Source: a virus | Virus record (IMG/VR): IMGVR_UViG_3300042429_000625 | Span: 1-36,693 of that record | Strand: one strand, 5' to 3' | DNA: 36,693 nt | In this document: positions 15,154-24,331 of the stretch, one piece after another | Layout of the letters: the number at the start of each line of letters is the position of its first letter | How positions within the stretch are numbered: position 1 is the first letter of the stretch | Notes under the pieces: model-generated | The model's input: the letters and a program-made list of their open reading frames with translations, nothing else | Database searches by the model: none | Told to the model about the DNA's origin: nothing | Made by a program: the position numbers and the translations under genes

Positions 15154-16599
15154 ATGCCTCGTATCCCTCTCGCAACGTTTACACCTAACGCAACGCCTAG
15201 CTCTGCTGTCCGCGGTGACATGGGCATGTTTGACGGCATTGCTGCCGGTCAACGCTCTCTTGCTGCTGGTATCCAGTCCATAGGGCAAGCGGCGGGTGAC
15301 TTCGCTATGAAGAAGCAGGAAGCGGTCAACTACGCTACTGCGGTAGATGCTGACCGGAAGATGAAGGAAGCATTTGTTTCCTTTCAAGACGACCTGAAGA
15401 ACAACGGTGACGAAACAACGTGGGAAGCTGCTTGGCAGAAGCGGGCGGGTGAGGTGGAGAAGGAGATTGGTGTTGAGAAAATGCCTGGTGCTCTGCGTGA
15501 CCGGCTGAGTCCGCAAATGGAGTCTTGGAAGTCGTCGATGACCGGCCAAGTGCGCAGTCAGGCAACGGCTCGCCAGATTAACCGTGCCAAGGGTAACGTG
15601 ATGGAGTCAGCTGAGAATGATTTGAAGCTGGGCGACGTGGCGAGTTACACGGCAAAGATTCAGGGCGGTGAACAACATGGTTTGTTTGATCCGGCTGAAG
15701 CAAAGGCACTGGTTAAAAACGGTGTGCAAAAGGCTGAATACTACGCTGCTACCAACATGATCCTGACTAACCCGATGGCGTCGATGGATGCACTCACTGA
15801 GACGAATAAGGCGGGTGGGTGGGTTAACTACGACAATCTCGATGAGAAACAACGTAAGACGCTGATTGATTCGGCCAACGTAGCGGTTCAGCGGGTGCGT
15901 GCGGAGACTTACCAAGACCTGATTGGTCGCATGAATGATGGGCAAATCATCCCTGTAACGGAGTTAGACGGAATGGTTGAAAAGAAGATGCTCACTTCTA
16001 CGCAAGCGCGGGACATTCAGCGCAATCAGGGCAAGTCAGCGTCTAAAGCTACGGCTGGGGCGTTTGCTGGTGTGATGTCGGCAATCAATGCCTATGATCC
16101 GCGGGATGATGGCACGAATGAGAACTACGCCAACCTTGCGGTTCAGGTGGCAACGCTTCCCCCAGGCTTAAAAGAAGACGCTTATAGCCGATTGAAGGAG
16201 AAGCGTGACCCTGCTTCACCGTTGAATGGTGCGGTTGCACGGGATGCGATGAGCCAAGTTGATGCTTCCTTCAAAGCGGGCTTGTTCGGTCAGTTTGAGG
16301 TGAGTGAGCAAGACAAGAACACGGGGTTATTTATTAAGAAAACCGATCCTGTGGCTTACGCTGCGGCGCTTGAACAGAAGGTTAAGATTGAAGACGCTTT
16401 AAGCTCGTTCTTCAGGGATAAGCCAAAGGCTACCCGTGTGGAAGCATTGGCTTACGTTGGACACGTCCAGGCCGGTCATGTGGCAAAGCAAGGGGCTTCG
16501 TTGTTTGTGGCTCCTACAGTCCGAGCATTGCAAACAACTCCTGCGCCTGCTGAGGTTGACGCCTTGCTCGCAAAATACGGTAAACAACCCAAAAAATGA
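15154..16599 (+). CDS. Internal virion protein, T7 gp15-like
   Basis: 481 residues, mostly helical and polar. The N-terminus (MPRIPLATFTPNATPSSAVR) leads into AAGQRSLAAGIQSIGQAAGD and long charged helices, as in gp15-type ejection proteins that line the periplasmic part of the DNA channel. It is about two thirds of T7 gp15 in length. It follows the gp14-like gene with TAATCTACTTTT before the ATG and overlaps the giant gene by four bases, so the two partner proteins are translationally coupled. Confidence 0.78.
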   Translation: MPRIPLATFTPNATPSSAVRGDMGMFDGIAAGQRSLAAGIQSIGQAAGDFAMKKQEAVNYATAVDADRKMKEAFVSFQDDLKNNGDETTWEAAWQKRAGEVEKEIGVEKMPGALRDRLSPQMESWKSSMTGQVRSQATARQINRAKGNVMESAENDLKLGDVASYTAKIQGGEQHGLFDPAEAKALVKNGVQKAEYYAATNMILTNPMASMDALTETNKAGGWVNYDNLDEKQRKTLIDSANVAVQRVRAETYQDLIGRMNDGQIIPVTELDGMVEKKMLTSTQARDIQRNQGKSASKATAGAFAGVMSAINAYDPRDDGTNENYANLAVQVATLPPGLKEDAYSRLKEKRDPASPLNGAVARDAMSQVDASFKAGLFGQFEVSEQDKNTGLFIKKTDPVAYAAALEQKVKIEDALSSFFRDKPKATRVEALAYVGHVQAGHVAKQGASLFVAPTVRALQTTPAPAEVDALLAKYGKQPKK

Positions 16600-19500
16600 A
16601 CGAACTGAACTCTTCGACTGCCAAGACCAACGTAAATTCCCTGCTGACTGATGACGATGCTTTGTCTGTTTATCGGGCTATCCCTACTGAACAGGATGAG
16701 GGTAAGCGGTCGGCACTGGTGGGCTTGCTGAGTGGTTACACTGAGGCCAAGCGTGCTGCTGGCCTGCAACCGTTTCAGCCTTCAGCCGATAAGCAGAATG
16801 CCCAGGTTGATCGTTTTGAGGGGCTTTATGGTTCACTCGATGACGTTGAAAAGACAATGGCGCCGGAACAGTCGGCCAAGTTGCAGGGCTTGCTTTCCAC
16901 TTCAGCCGATCCAAAGGAAGCCAAGGCGCGGATGGTGAACATGGCTTACATTCAGTCGATGCACGGGAGCAAGCTGCCTGCTGGGTGGGATGATGCGTTG
17001 TGGCCTGGCATTCGTGCATCCTACGCCAATCAAGCGTTTGGTGTGGATAAGCCTGATATGACTGACGTGGAGCTTTACGGGGCAATCAGTGGGCGCGTGA
17101 AGCAGGATAAGGAAGACCGTGCGATGGCTGCTGAATTGGTAAACAAGATGCACCAATCGGCGTTTAAGGGTGAAGGCGATTGGATGAAGGCTTATGAGCA
17201 AGCGAAGCCTGCTGACGATCCTTCTAAGCCAATGACCGCGGCATCACGGGACAAGATGCGTATGATTGCCAAGAACAGCTTTAACCAGGTGAAGGAGAAG
17301 GCGGATCGTCTTCGTCCTGTAGCTGATGACATCGTGGGTAGTCTGGCACGAATCAAGGGAACGCAGAAGGGTTTTGAAGACGTGCGTGGGTTTAGCATGG
17401 ATGAGTTAATTGCCAAGGTTGACGCGGTGCCTGATGCTGACCGGCCTTTGCTTTACTCGGTGATTGCTCAACAGGTTGGTGCAACTCCTGAGTTGTTTGA
17501 TGAGAAGGGCGTGCTTCAACAGTCCGGTGAGTCGATTGGGCGTGGTTTTGTTGACGTGGCTAAGAGCAACAAACGGGCAATCAGTGATAACCCTGAGCTT
17601 ATCAATGCGCGTGCGTTGAAGGCAGCGGGTGATAACGTGGCGGTTGCTGGCGAGCGCAAGCCTGGTGAGTCAATGGTGTCGTGGGTGAGTCGGTCGATGC
17701 AGGGCAATTATGGCATTGTTGATTTTGCCAAGGACGTGATTACGCAAAACGGTCAGCCTTTCTTGCGTAAGCGGCGGGCGATGTCCGCGGATGAGCTGGA
17801 CGCGTTTAAGTCTGAAGTGACCGCAATGGAGCGTAAGCGGGTGATTGGTGATGAACTCGATGAGTTAGCCAATGCGGTGATTGATCCGGTTAAGGGGAAG
17901 AATTTCTTCACCAAGAACGTGCTTTATCCTGCGTTGAATACCGCGGCTTACAGTGCTCAGGCATTTGTTCCTTACGCTGGTTTGCCGTTGCTCATTGGTA
18001 GCACGCTGGGGATGCGTTCTCAGGAAATGATGGATCGTGGCATGAGCATTGAAGATGCCCAAAAGGGTGCGCTGGCGTCGGCTCTGCTTGAGGCTCCCAT
18101 TGAAATGATCCAGGCAAAGATGGTTGTCGGCAATCTGCCGTTGTTTAAAAAGCTCTTGGAGGTGCCGGTTGAGGGATTTGCTTCACTGGCTAAACGCACG
18201 GGTGCGGTGCTGGGCGTGCAAATGGTGGAGCAGAATTTGCAAGAAGGCTTTCAAGATGCGATGCCGTTACTGGTTCAGGAAGTTGGCAGCTTCATTTCTG
18301 AGGCCGTTCCTGGGGTGGATGGTAAGAAGGAGTTGGCTGAGTATGCAAAGGGGCGCGTTGATACGTTTTGGGCACTCCTGCCGATGGTCTTAATCGGGAC
18401 TGGTTCAGCTACGTTCAGCGATGCGGCCTTTGGGCGTCAGTATTTCAATGACGTTCGGGCACTGAAGGCAGTCGGCTTCACGGATGAAGCGGTGACTAAG
18501 ATCATGGAAGCGCCTTCACTGGAAGAGAAGCAGGCTGTGATGAAGTCGATGTGGTCTGATGAGCAAATGCGGGTAATGAATGGCGTAGCTCAACAGGCGG
18601 CTTTTGCTGATTTGGATGCTGACATGCAGGCGTCTTACATAGAGCAAGGTTCTGGTGAAGGTGCTCAGATTCGTCGTCTGGAAGATGGCATGTTTGAGGT
18701 GACGACTCCTGACGGTGAGTTATTGGATAACACAAGCAGTCCTGATGCGGCTTTGGAGTTGGCGCGTGATTGGAATGCTGCCGATCAACTGAACGAGACT
18801 GCGGCCATTGAAGACATGATTGGTTATGTCGAGAGCTTCCAAGAAGCAGGGCAGTCGATTGAGCTGATGGACAAGTCAAAGACGCTTCAGGATCGCGTTG
18901 ATGCGGGTGACTTCACGCAAGAAGAGGCTGATGGGATTGTGCAGCTTTACACGGAAATGGGGCGGCTGAATGAAGGGGCAACGCCTGGCTCTGTTTTGAT
19001 TACGGGTGAGAATGAAGTGACCAAGTATGATGCGCGTCGGCGTATCGTGTCGGACGTTTCACGCATCTATGACGGTGCAAGTCCGCTGACTGTGGTGGAA
19101 GAGCACGCTGAGGGTTATCTGAAGCGGCGTCTGGCTGATGGTTCTGTGACGCTTGAAGACATTGTGCGGTGGCGTAAGAGCACGGGGAGCACTGTAACGG
19201 ATGCTTCAGAGCGTGCGCTGATTGAGTGGTTTAGTGAGCAGTCACAAGCCTATCTGGTGGGCAAGTCGAACGCTGAAGCGTTGCCTGCTACCTTTCGCCA
19301 ATTCCTGAGCAAGCTGCGGAAGTATCTCGGTAAGATTCTTGATCTGTCTGTTCGGCTGATGGATCTGGAAGCGTCTGGCAAGATGGATGGCAACTTTAAG
19401 ACTCACCTGGCGCGGTCGGTGGGGCTGGATCAAGCTCACATTGATGCTCAAATGCGGGCTGAAGAGGTGGGGCAAATGGATGGGCGTGGCACTGAGCTTA

Positions 19501-22500
19501 TGGGGTGGCTGAAGGGCAAGCTGCCGCATCCTGATACGGCAAAGGCTAACGGTGAGCAACTGGCGGGTGAGCTGGCTACGGTGTGGGAGGGATTTAAGTC
19601 ACCACAAGCGGCGCGTGCGTTCTTTGCGCCAAAGGGTGTTTACACGCCACTGGATCAACTGGCTGGCATGGCACGGGATGACGGGTTTCCTTTCGAGACG
19701 GCTGATGATCTGTTGAAAGCCATTGATTCGTCACTGCGCGGCGAAGAGGTGTTTGCTGATGCTGGCACTGGTGCGACGTTCAGCCTGAGCGATTCACGGG
19801 CAAAGCCTGAAGACGCAAGCAACGTCACGGTGCTGCCTGATGGTGCGCAACTGGTCGGGCCTACTACGTTCAGCTTAACAGCCTATCATGGCACTCCTCA
19901 CAAGGTGGACAAGTTCAGCATGGACAAGATCGGAACGGGCGAGGGTGCGCAGGCTTACGGCTGGGGGCTTTACTTCGCGGAGAATAAAGCGGTGGGCGAA
20001 GAATATAGGAGGAGTCTATCAGACAACATGCTTTCGCGTGATGTTCTAAAGGAGTATTTTAAGGAAGGGGCTATCATACCGTCATATGGCGGCATGGATC
20101 GCGTTGTTAAATTAAATCTCGGTGTAGATGTCGCTAATTGGAGTGTGGACGTTCAAGCGGTTGTGCCTGACGGAAAAGGGGGGTGGAAAAAGGAAAGTGA
20201 TTATGGCACTGGAATCCGTAACCATAGCACTTATCCAAGTCCCAAAAATTTAGATAAGTTGGGAATAAAGAGGGGCAACCTGTATACCGTAGAGCTACTA
20301 CCAGACGCCGATGACTTCCTTGACTGGGACAAGCCACTGAGAGAGCAAAGCGATAAGGTTAAGGAGGCTTTGGCTAAGGTGGACAACCGGCTAGTTAAGG
20401 CTTTGGCTGAAGTTGCTGCTGGTGGTCGTCCTAGGGACGTAGCGGTAAGCCATGGGGTTAACGTGATAGACCTTTACCTAGGTTCTGGCGGTGCAATGGT
20501 GCAAACGCTAGGTGGTGACGCTGCGGCATCTAAGACGCTGGCGGCTGCTGGCATTCCAGGAATCCGCTACTTAGACGGAGCAAGCCGTGGCAAGGGTGGC
20601 ACGTCCAACTACGTCATCTTTGACGAGTCGCTTGTGAAGATCATCGAAGAGAACGGCAAGAAGGTGGAGCAAGCGGGGGCTACGTTCTCGCCGGCTGACA
20701 TCAGCGCGAAGTGGGAAGCGCGTGGCATCAAAAACCAAGTGAGCGAAAAGGGCGGGGTAATTACTCTGTCTTCAATTCGCGTGTCTGACACTGAGCAGGC
20801 CCAGGGTCTTGGCACGGCAGCAATGAAGGAGTTGACGGCCTACGCCGACAAAAGCGGGCAAATGATCGCGCTAACACCTTCAGTTGATTTTGGGGCGTCT
20901 TCGGTTGGACGGTTGCGAGACTTTTACAAGCGATTTGGCTTCGTGGAAAACAAGGGCAGGAACAAAGACTTCCGAGTCAGGGAGACGATGATTCGTGAAG
21001 CCAAGAAGGGCGGGAAAGCTGACATCACAATGGGCATGGAGTCGCTTGACCGTGCAAATGAGATTAAGGCAGTGATGCGGAAGCATAAGATTGCTGCGCG
21101 TGTGGCTGCTGCGGATCACCAAGGGGAAGCGTTCTCACCTGAAATGCGTAAGGCTATGGAAGACCGGCTTTATCGCGTGGTTCCCAATAAGGAAACGGTG
21201 GCTGAAGCGTTAAAGGTGGTAACGGAGAAGGGTGTTGGTAATGCGTTGGAGCTTGTTCTGTCACGAACCAGTACGCTCACGCCCAACGTGCAGGTTGCTC
21301 TTGGAATGGCACTGATGGAGCATTTCAATGCCAAGAAGCAGTTTGAGAAGGCGATTGAAGTAGGTGAGCGAGTGAATGAGTTGGGCACTGAGTTGGGGCG
21401 TGGTGTTCAGGCGTTCAGTCTGTTGGGCAACGTGCTCGATACTCCTGAAAAGGCTCAAATCTTCCTGTCTAATAAGCTGAAGAGCTTGGAAGCGGCTTTG
21501 CGTGAGCGTAAGCCGGTCATTGACGCATCCAAAGAGGTGTTGGCTAACGTGCAGGAAGAGGCGTTGAAGCTTTTGGAGAAATGGCTTGATGAGATTAACG
21601 GGGTTTCTGGTAAGCCGATGGCTTCACGGAAGGCTGTTAGAACTGAGGATTTGCCTGATATTACCTTCGCACTGAGCCAAGACGTGCGGAAGTCAGGCAT
21701 TGTGTCGGTTGTGGCTCGTATGCTCAAGGAATCGGGTGCTGCGGAGACGCGGAAGGCACTGGTTGAGAAGTACGGCGACAAGGTTGCTCCTCATGTGGCT
21801 GACATTCTCATTGAGGCACAAAAGCAACTGACGGCAAAGGCTGCGGCTAAGAAGGCGAAGCCAAAGGTGGATAAGCCTGGCGCTGCTGCTGAGGATAAAG
21901 GCAAAGATCGCAGTGGGCCACGGATGAGCGAAGAGGAGATTGATAACGCACTGGCTGAGATTCACGCCACGGGGCGCAAGGTAGGCTTCCAAGATCAAAT
22001 GGTTGCCATTGAAGAGCATTTCCAAGGTAAGCGTATGACTGATGCTCAGATTGAGGACACGCTTGCGCTAGGGCGTGCAATGGGCATCGGTGGCACTACT
22101 ACCACGCTGGAAGGGTTTGATGACCTGGTTAAGCGGTTTGAGGATGAGGTAATCAACCGGCTGAAGGTGAAAGGTCATGATGCGCCAAAGTCGCTGCGTG
22201 ATGCCGTGCGGAAGCTGTTTGAAACCAAGGGCGTCAAGTTTACCCGTGAGGACATTGCGCGGGTGTTCGCTGAGAAGTTCAAAGTGCCAAAGGCAACGGA
22301 GACGCAAAATAAGCGCCTAGTGGAGTTGGCTGAGAACATTCGGAGCACGCCTGAGTTTTCGACTGCTCGGACTGATGCAACGGTGGAGCTGATGAACCAC
22401 GTCAATGAAATCCTGAAGCCGGTTGATTGGGTGGATATTGGTTGGTCACTTTGGTATGCCAACGTGTTGAGCGGGTATAACACCCATTTCCGCAATCTTT

Positions 22501-24326
22501 ACGCGAATACCTTAGAGCAAATGGTTTCGCTTCCATTGGAAGCAATGCGGGCGAATCCAGTTAAGACGCTGCAACTGATGCGTGAAATGCTTTACGGGGT
22601 GAAGGCTGGGGCGTCTATCGGCCTAGCTGAAGCCAAGAATCAGTTGAAGACGGGTGAAGCGTCGGTGTTGCAAACTGAGTCGAACAAGTTTGGCAGTTCC
22701 GGCACGTTGGAGCGGGTTGACTTCGCTGGTGGGCAGGCAAATCCGTTCAACTGGCTGAAGGTAGTTGGTCGTGCTCTGCGTGCGGAAGATTTGTTTGCCT
22801 ACGCAACGGCTCAGGAAGCCAAGGCGCGCATGGTTGCGTGGGAAATGGCTGACGCAAAGGGGCTGATTGGTGCGGAGCGTCAAGCTGAGGTTGAAAAGCT
22901 CTTAAACGCCACGGATGAGCAGATTGGTGACTTCGCTGAACGGGCTGCGCGTGAGTGGGATGGTCTGAGCGATGAGCTGAAGGCCAAGGGCAATCGTGAA
23001 CAGTGGGAAGCGCGACGGGTGAAAGAGCTGCGTCTGTTGGAGCGTGATGGTGCTCTGATTGAGCGGGCGAGTGAGTTTGCGGCGCGTGCTACGTTCAATT
23101 ACAAGCCTGATGGGTTTGTTGGGCTTATGGCGAACAGCTTGATTGATGTAATGAATGGGCTTGGTCGTGCTGATACGACTGGACAAGCTGAGGTTGTGCA
23201 AAAGGCACTGATGACGGCTCCTAAGTTGGTGGTGCCGTTTGTTCGGATTGTCGCCAATGTGCTTAATCGTGGCATTGATTACACGGGCATGGGCATTGCA
23301 CGGTCTGCTTTTGAAACTAAGCGAGTTGGGGCGGCTGCTGGTAAGAATGGGTTTGTTGCCAAGTCAGCCGATGAGCGGGCAATGGAGTTGAAGCGGGGCA
23401 TTTTCGGCATTGTTGCCTTGGGTGTGCTGTCCAGCCTGGCGAATCCTGACGATCCTGAGGCAGAGATTCAGATTCACGGCTCTGGTGCTGGCTCACGCGA
23501 GAAGAACCAGGCGCTTAACGGGCCGCGGTGGATGCCTTATTCAATCGAGTTCAGGGGCAAAGAAGGGTCTAAGTTTTACACCTTCCAATACAGCCCTTTG
23601 CTCATGGGGCTGGCCTTGGTTGGTAATTACCACGATGCGAAGCGTTATCGTAAGCTCGATGAAAAGGATTTGACTGAGCGCCTGGCGGTGGCGGCTGCTG
23701 GTGTTGGTTCGGTGCTGCTCGATCAGTCGTTTCTTTCCAATGCTGCCGATCTTGTGAACATGTTTGGACGTGATGGGCAGGTGTCCCAAAATGCGCTTTA
23801 TTCGTTCATGGGTCGCACCTTCAATCCTTCCACGGTAGCGATTCCGTTTTCGTCACTGCTGCGTCAATTGGAGCGTGACTTTGATCCAGTGCAGCGGAGT
23901 AAACCGGACATCAAAGCGGCGTTGTTCTCCAATGTGCCGGTTGCAGCACGGGCGAATGATCCAGCGTTGGACATTCTTGGGGATGCGATTGCGAACAGGC
24001 CGTTTGACTGGTTGGCGCGTGCGTCTGTCGATGGCACTCCTGAAGCGCGGATTTACCGTGCGTTTGGGGCTAAAGACCTGGTTCCTACGTCTGTCTGGTC
24101 TTACAAAGGCAAGATGGAGCCGGAACAGTTCTACCAATTCACCAAGGAGCGCGGTGCGTTGTTGAAGGAGTCGCTGATGCGCAATGATGCGGCGTTCCTG
24201 AAGTTAATCGAATCTTCCAACGAAGAAGTTGCTGCGAAGATTCTCGAAAACCTTTCTCGTTCGGCTACGCAAATGGCGCGAGTTCGGGTCGGCTATTTCC
24301 CTGAAGTTAAAACCAAAACCAAATAA
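16596..24326 (+). CDS. Giant internal virion protein (T7 gp16 position) with ART and GNAT domains
   Basis: 2576 residues, about twice T7 gp16. Residues 1-1090 are mostly helical, with hydrophobic patches near 450-520. Residues about 1095-1353 form an ADP-ribosyltransferase-like domain of the phage polyvalent-protein type: TAYHGTPHKVDKFSMDKIGT, AYGWGLYFAENKAVGEEYR, and NYVIFDESLVKII at the end. Residues about 1368-1474 are a GNAT acetyltransferase (VSDTEQAQGLGTAAMKELTA, LRDFYKRFGFVEN). The C-terminal ~400 residues (RWMPYSIEFRGKEGSKFYTF, SPLLMGLALVGNY) resemble the C-terminal part of other giant phage internal proteins. No transglycosylase domain was found at the N-terminus. It is likely ejected into the host with the DNA, delivering the enzymes; that step is inferred from position. 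Confidence 0.85.
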   Translation: MNELNSSTAKTNVNSLLTDDDALSVYRAIPTEQDEGKRSALVGLLSGYTEAKRAAGLQPFQPSADKQNAQVDRFEGLYGSLDDVEKTMAPEQSAKLQGLLSTSADPKEAKARMVNMAYIQSMHGSKLPAGWDDALWPGIRASYANQAFGVDKPDMTDVELYGAISGRVKQDKEDRAMAAELVNKMHQSAFKGEGDWMKAYEQAKPADDPSKPMTAASRDKMRMIAKNSFNQVKEKADRLRPVADDIVGSLARIKGTQKGFEDVRGFSMDELIAKVDAVPDADRPLLYSVIAQQVGATPELFDEKGVLQQSGESIGRGFVDVAKSNKRAISDNPELINARALKAAGDNVAVAGERKPGESMVSWVSRSMQGNYGIVDFAKDVITQNGQPFLRKRRAMSADELDAFKSEVTAMERKRVIGDELDELANAVIDPVKGKNFFTKNVLYPALNTAAYSAQAFVPYAGLPLLIGSTLGMRSQEMMDRGMSIEDAQKGALASALLEAPIEMIQAKMVVGNLPLFKKLLEVPVEGFASLAKRTGAVLGVQMVEQNLQEGFQDAMPLLVQEVGSFISEAVPGVDGKKELAEYAKGRVDTFWALLPMVLIGTGSATFSDAAFGRQYFNDVRALKAVGFTDEAVTKIMEAPSLEEKQAVMKSMWSDEQMRVMNGVAQQAAFADLDADMQASYIEQGSGEGAQIRRLEDGMFEVTTPDGELLDNTSSPDAALELARDWNAADQLNETAAIEDMIGYVESFQEAGQSIELMDKSKTLQDRVDAGDFTQEEADGIVQLYTEMGRLNEGATPGSVLITGENEVTKYDARRRIVSDVSRIYDGASPLTVVEEHAEGYLKRRLADGSVTLEDIVRWRKSTGSTVTDASERALIEWFSEQSQAYLVGKSNAEALPATFRQFLSKLRKYLGKILDLSVRLMDLEASGKMDGNFKTHLARSVGLDQAHIDAQMRAEEVGQMDGRGTELMGWLKGKLPHPDTAKANGEQLAGELATVWEGFKSPQAARAFFAPKGVYTPLDQLAGMARDDGFPFETADDLLKAIDSSLRGEEVFADAGTGATFSLSDSRAKPEDASNVTVLPDGAQLVGPTTFSLTAYHGTPHKVDKFSMDKIGTGEGAQAYGWGLYFAENKAVGEEYRRSLSDNMLSRDVLKEYFKEGAIIPSYGGMDRVVKLNLGVDVANWSVDVQAVVPDGKGGWKKESDYGTGIRNHSTYPSPKNLDKLGIKRGNLYTVELLPDADDFLDWDKPLREQSDKVKEALAKVDNRLVKALAEVAAGGRPRDVAVSHGVNVIDLYLGSGGAMVQTLGGDAAASKTLAAAGIPGIRYLDGASRGKGGTSNYVIFDESLVKIIEENGKKVEQAGATFSPADISAKWEARGIKNQVSEKGGVITLSSIRVSDTEQAQGLGTAAMKELTAYADKSGQMIALTPSVDFGASSVGRLRDFYKRFGFVENKGRNKDFRVRETMIREAKKGGKADITMGMESLDRANEIKAVMRKHKIAARVAAADHQGEAFSPEMRKAMEDRLYRVVPNKETVAEALKVVTEKGVGNALELVLSRTSTLTPNVQVALGMALMEHFNAKKQFEKAIEVGERVNELGTELGRGVQAFSLLGNVLDTPEKAQIFLSNKLKSLEAALRERKPVIDASKEVLANVQEEALKLLEKWLDEINGVSGKPMASRKAVRTEDLPDITFALSQDVRKSGIVSVVARMLKESGAAETRKALVEKYGDKVAPHVADILIEAQKQLTAKAAAKKAKPKVDKPGAAAEDKGKDRSGPRMSEEEIDNALAEIHATGRKVGFQDQMVAIEEHFQGKRMTDAQIEDTLALGRAMGIGGTTTTLEGFDDLVKRFEDEVINRLKVKGHDAPKSLRDAVRKLFETKGVKFTREDIARVFAEKFKVPKATETQNKRLVELAENIRSTPEFSTARTDATVELMNHVNEILKPVDWVDIGWSLWYANVLSGYNTHFRNLYANTLEQMVSLPLEAMRANPVKTLQLMREMLYGVKAGASIGLAEAKNQLKTGEASVLQTESNKFGSSGTLERVDFAGGQANPFNWLKVVGRALRAEDLFAYATAQEAKARMVAWEMADAKGLIGAERQAEVEKLLNATDEQIGDFAERAAREWDGLSDELKAKGNREQWEARRVKELRLLERDGALIERASEFAARATFNYKPDGFVGLMANSLIDVMNGLGRADTTGQAEVVQKALMTAPKLVVPFVRIVANVLNRGIDYTGMGIARSAFETKRVGAAAGKNGFVAKSADERAMELKRGIFGIVALGVLSSLANPDDPEAEIQIHGSGAGSREKNQALNGPRWMPYSIEFRGKEGSKFYTFQYSPLLMGLALVGNYHDAKRYRKLDEKDLTERLAVAAAGVGSVLLDQSFLSNAADLVNMFGRDGQVSQNALYSFMGRTFNPSTVAIPFSSLLRQLERDFDPVQRSKPDIKAALFSNVPVAARANDPALDILGDAIANRPFDWLARASVDGTPEARIYRAFGAKDLVPTSVWSYKGKMEPEQFYQFTKERGALLKESLMRNDAAFLKLIESSNEEVAAKILENLSRSATQMARVRVGYFPEVKTKTK

Positions 24327-24331
24327 AGATT

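Noticed and set aside
18800-19400. Metallopeptidase (zincin) region in the giant protein
   Set aside because: VVEEHAEGYLKRRL recalls a degenerate zincin helix seen in polyvalent proteins, but the HExxH pattern is missing, so it was not called.
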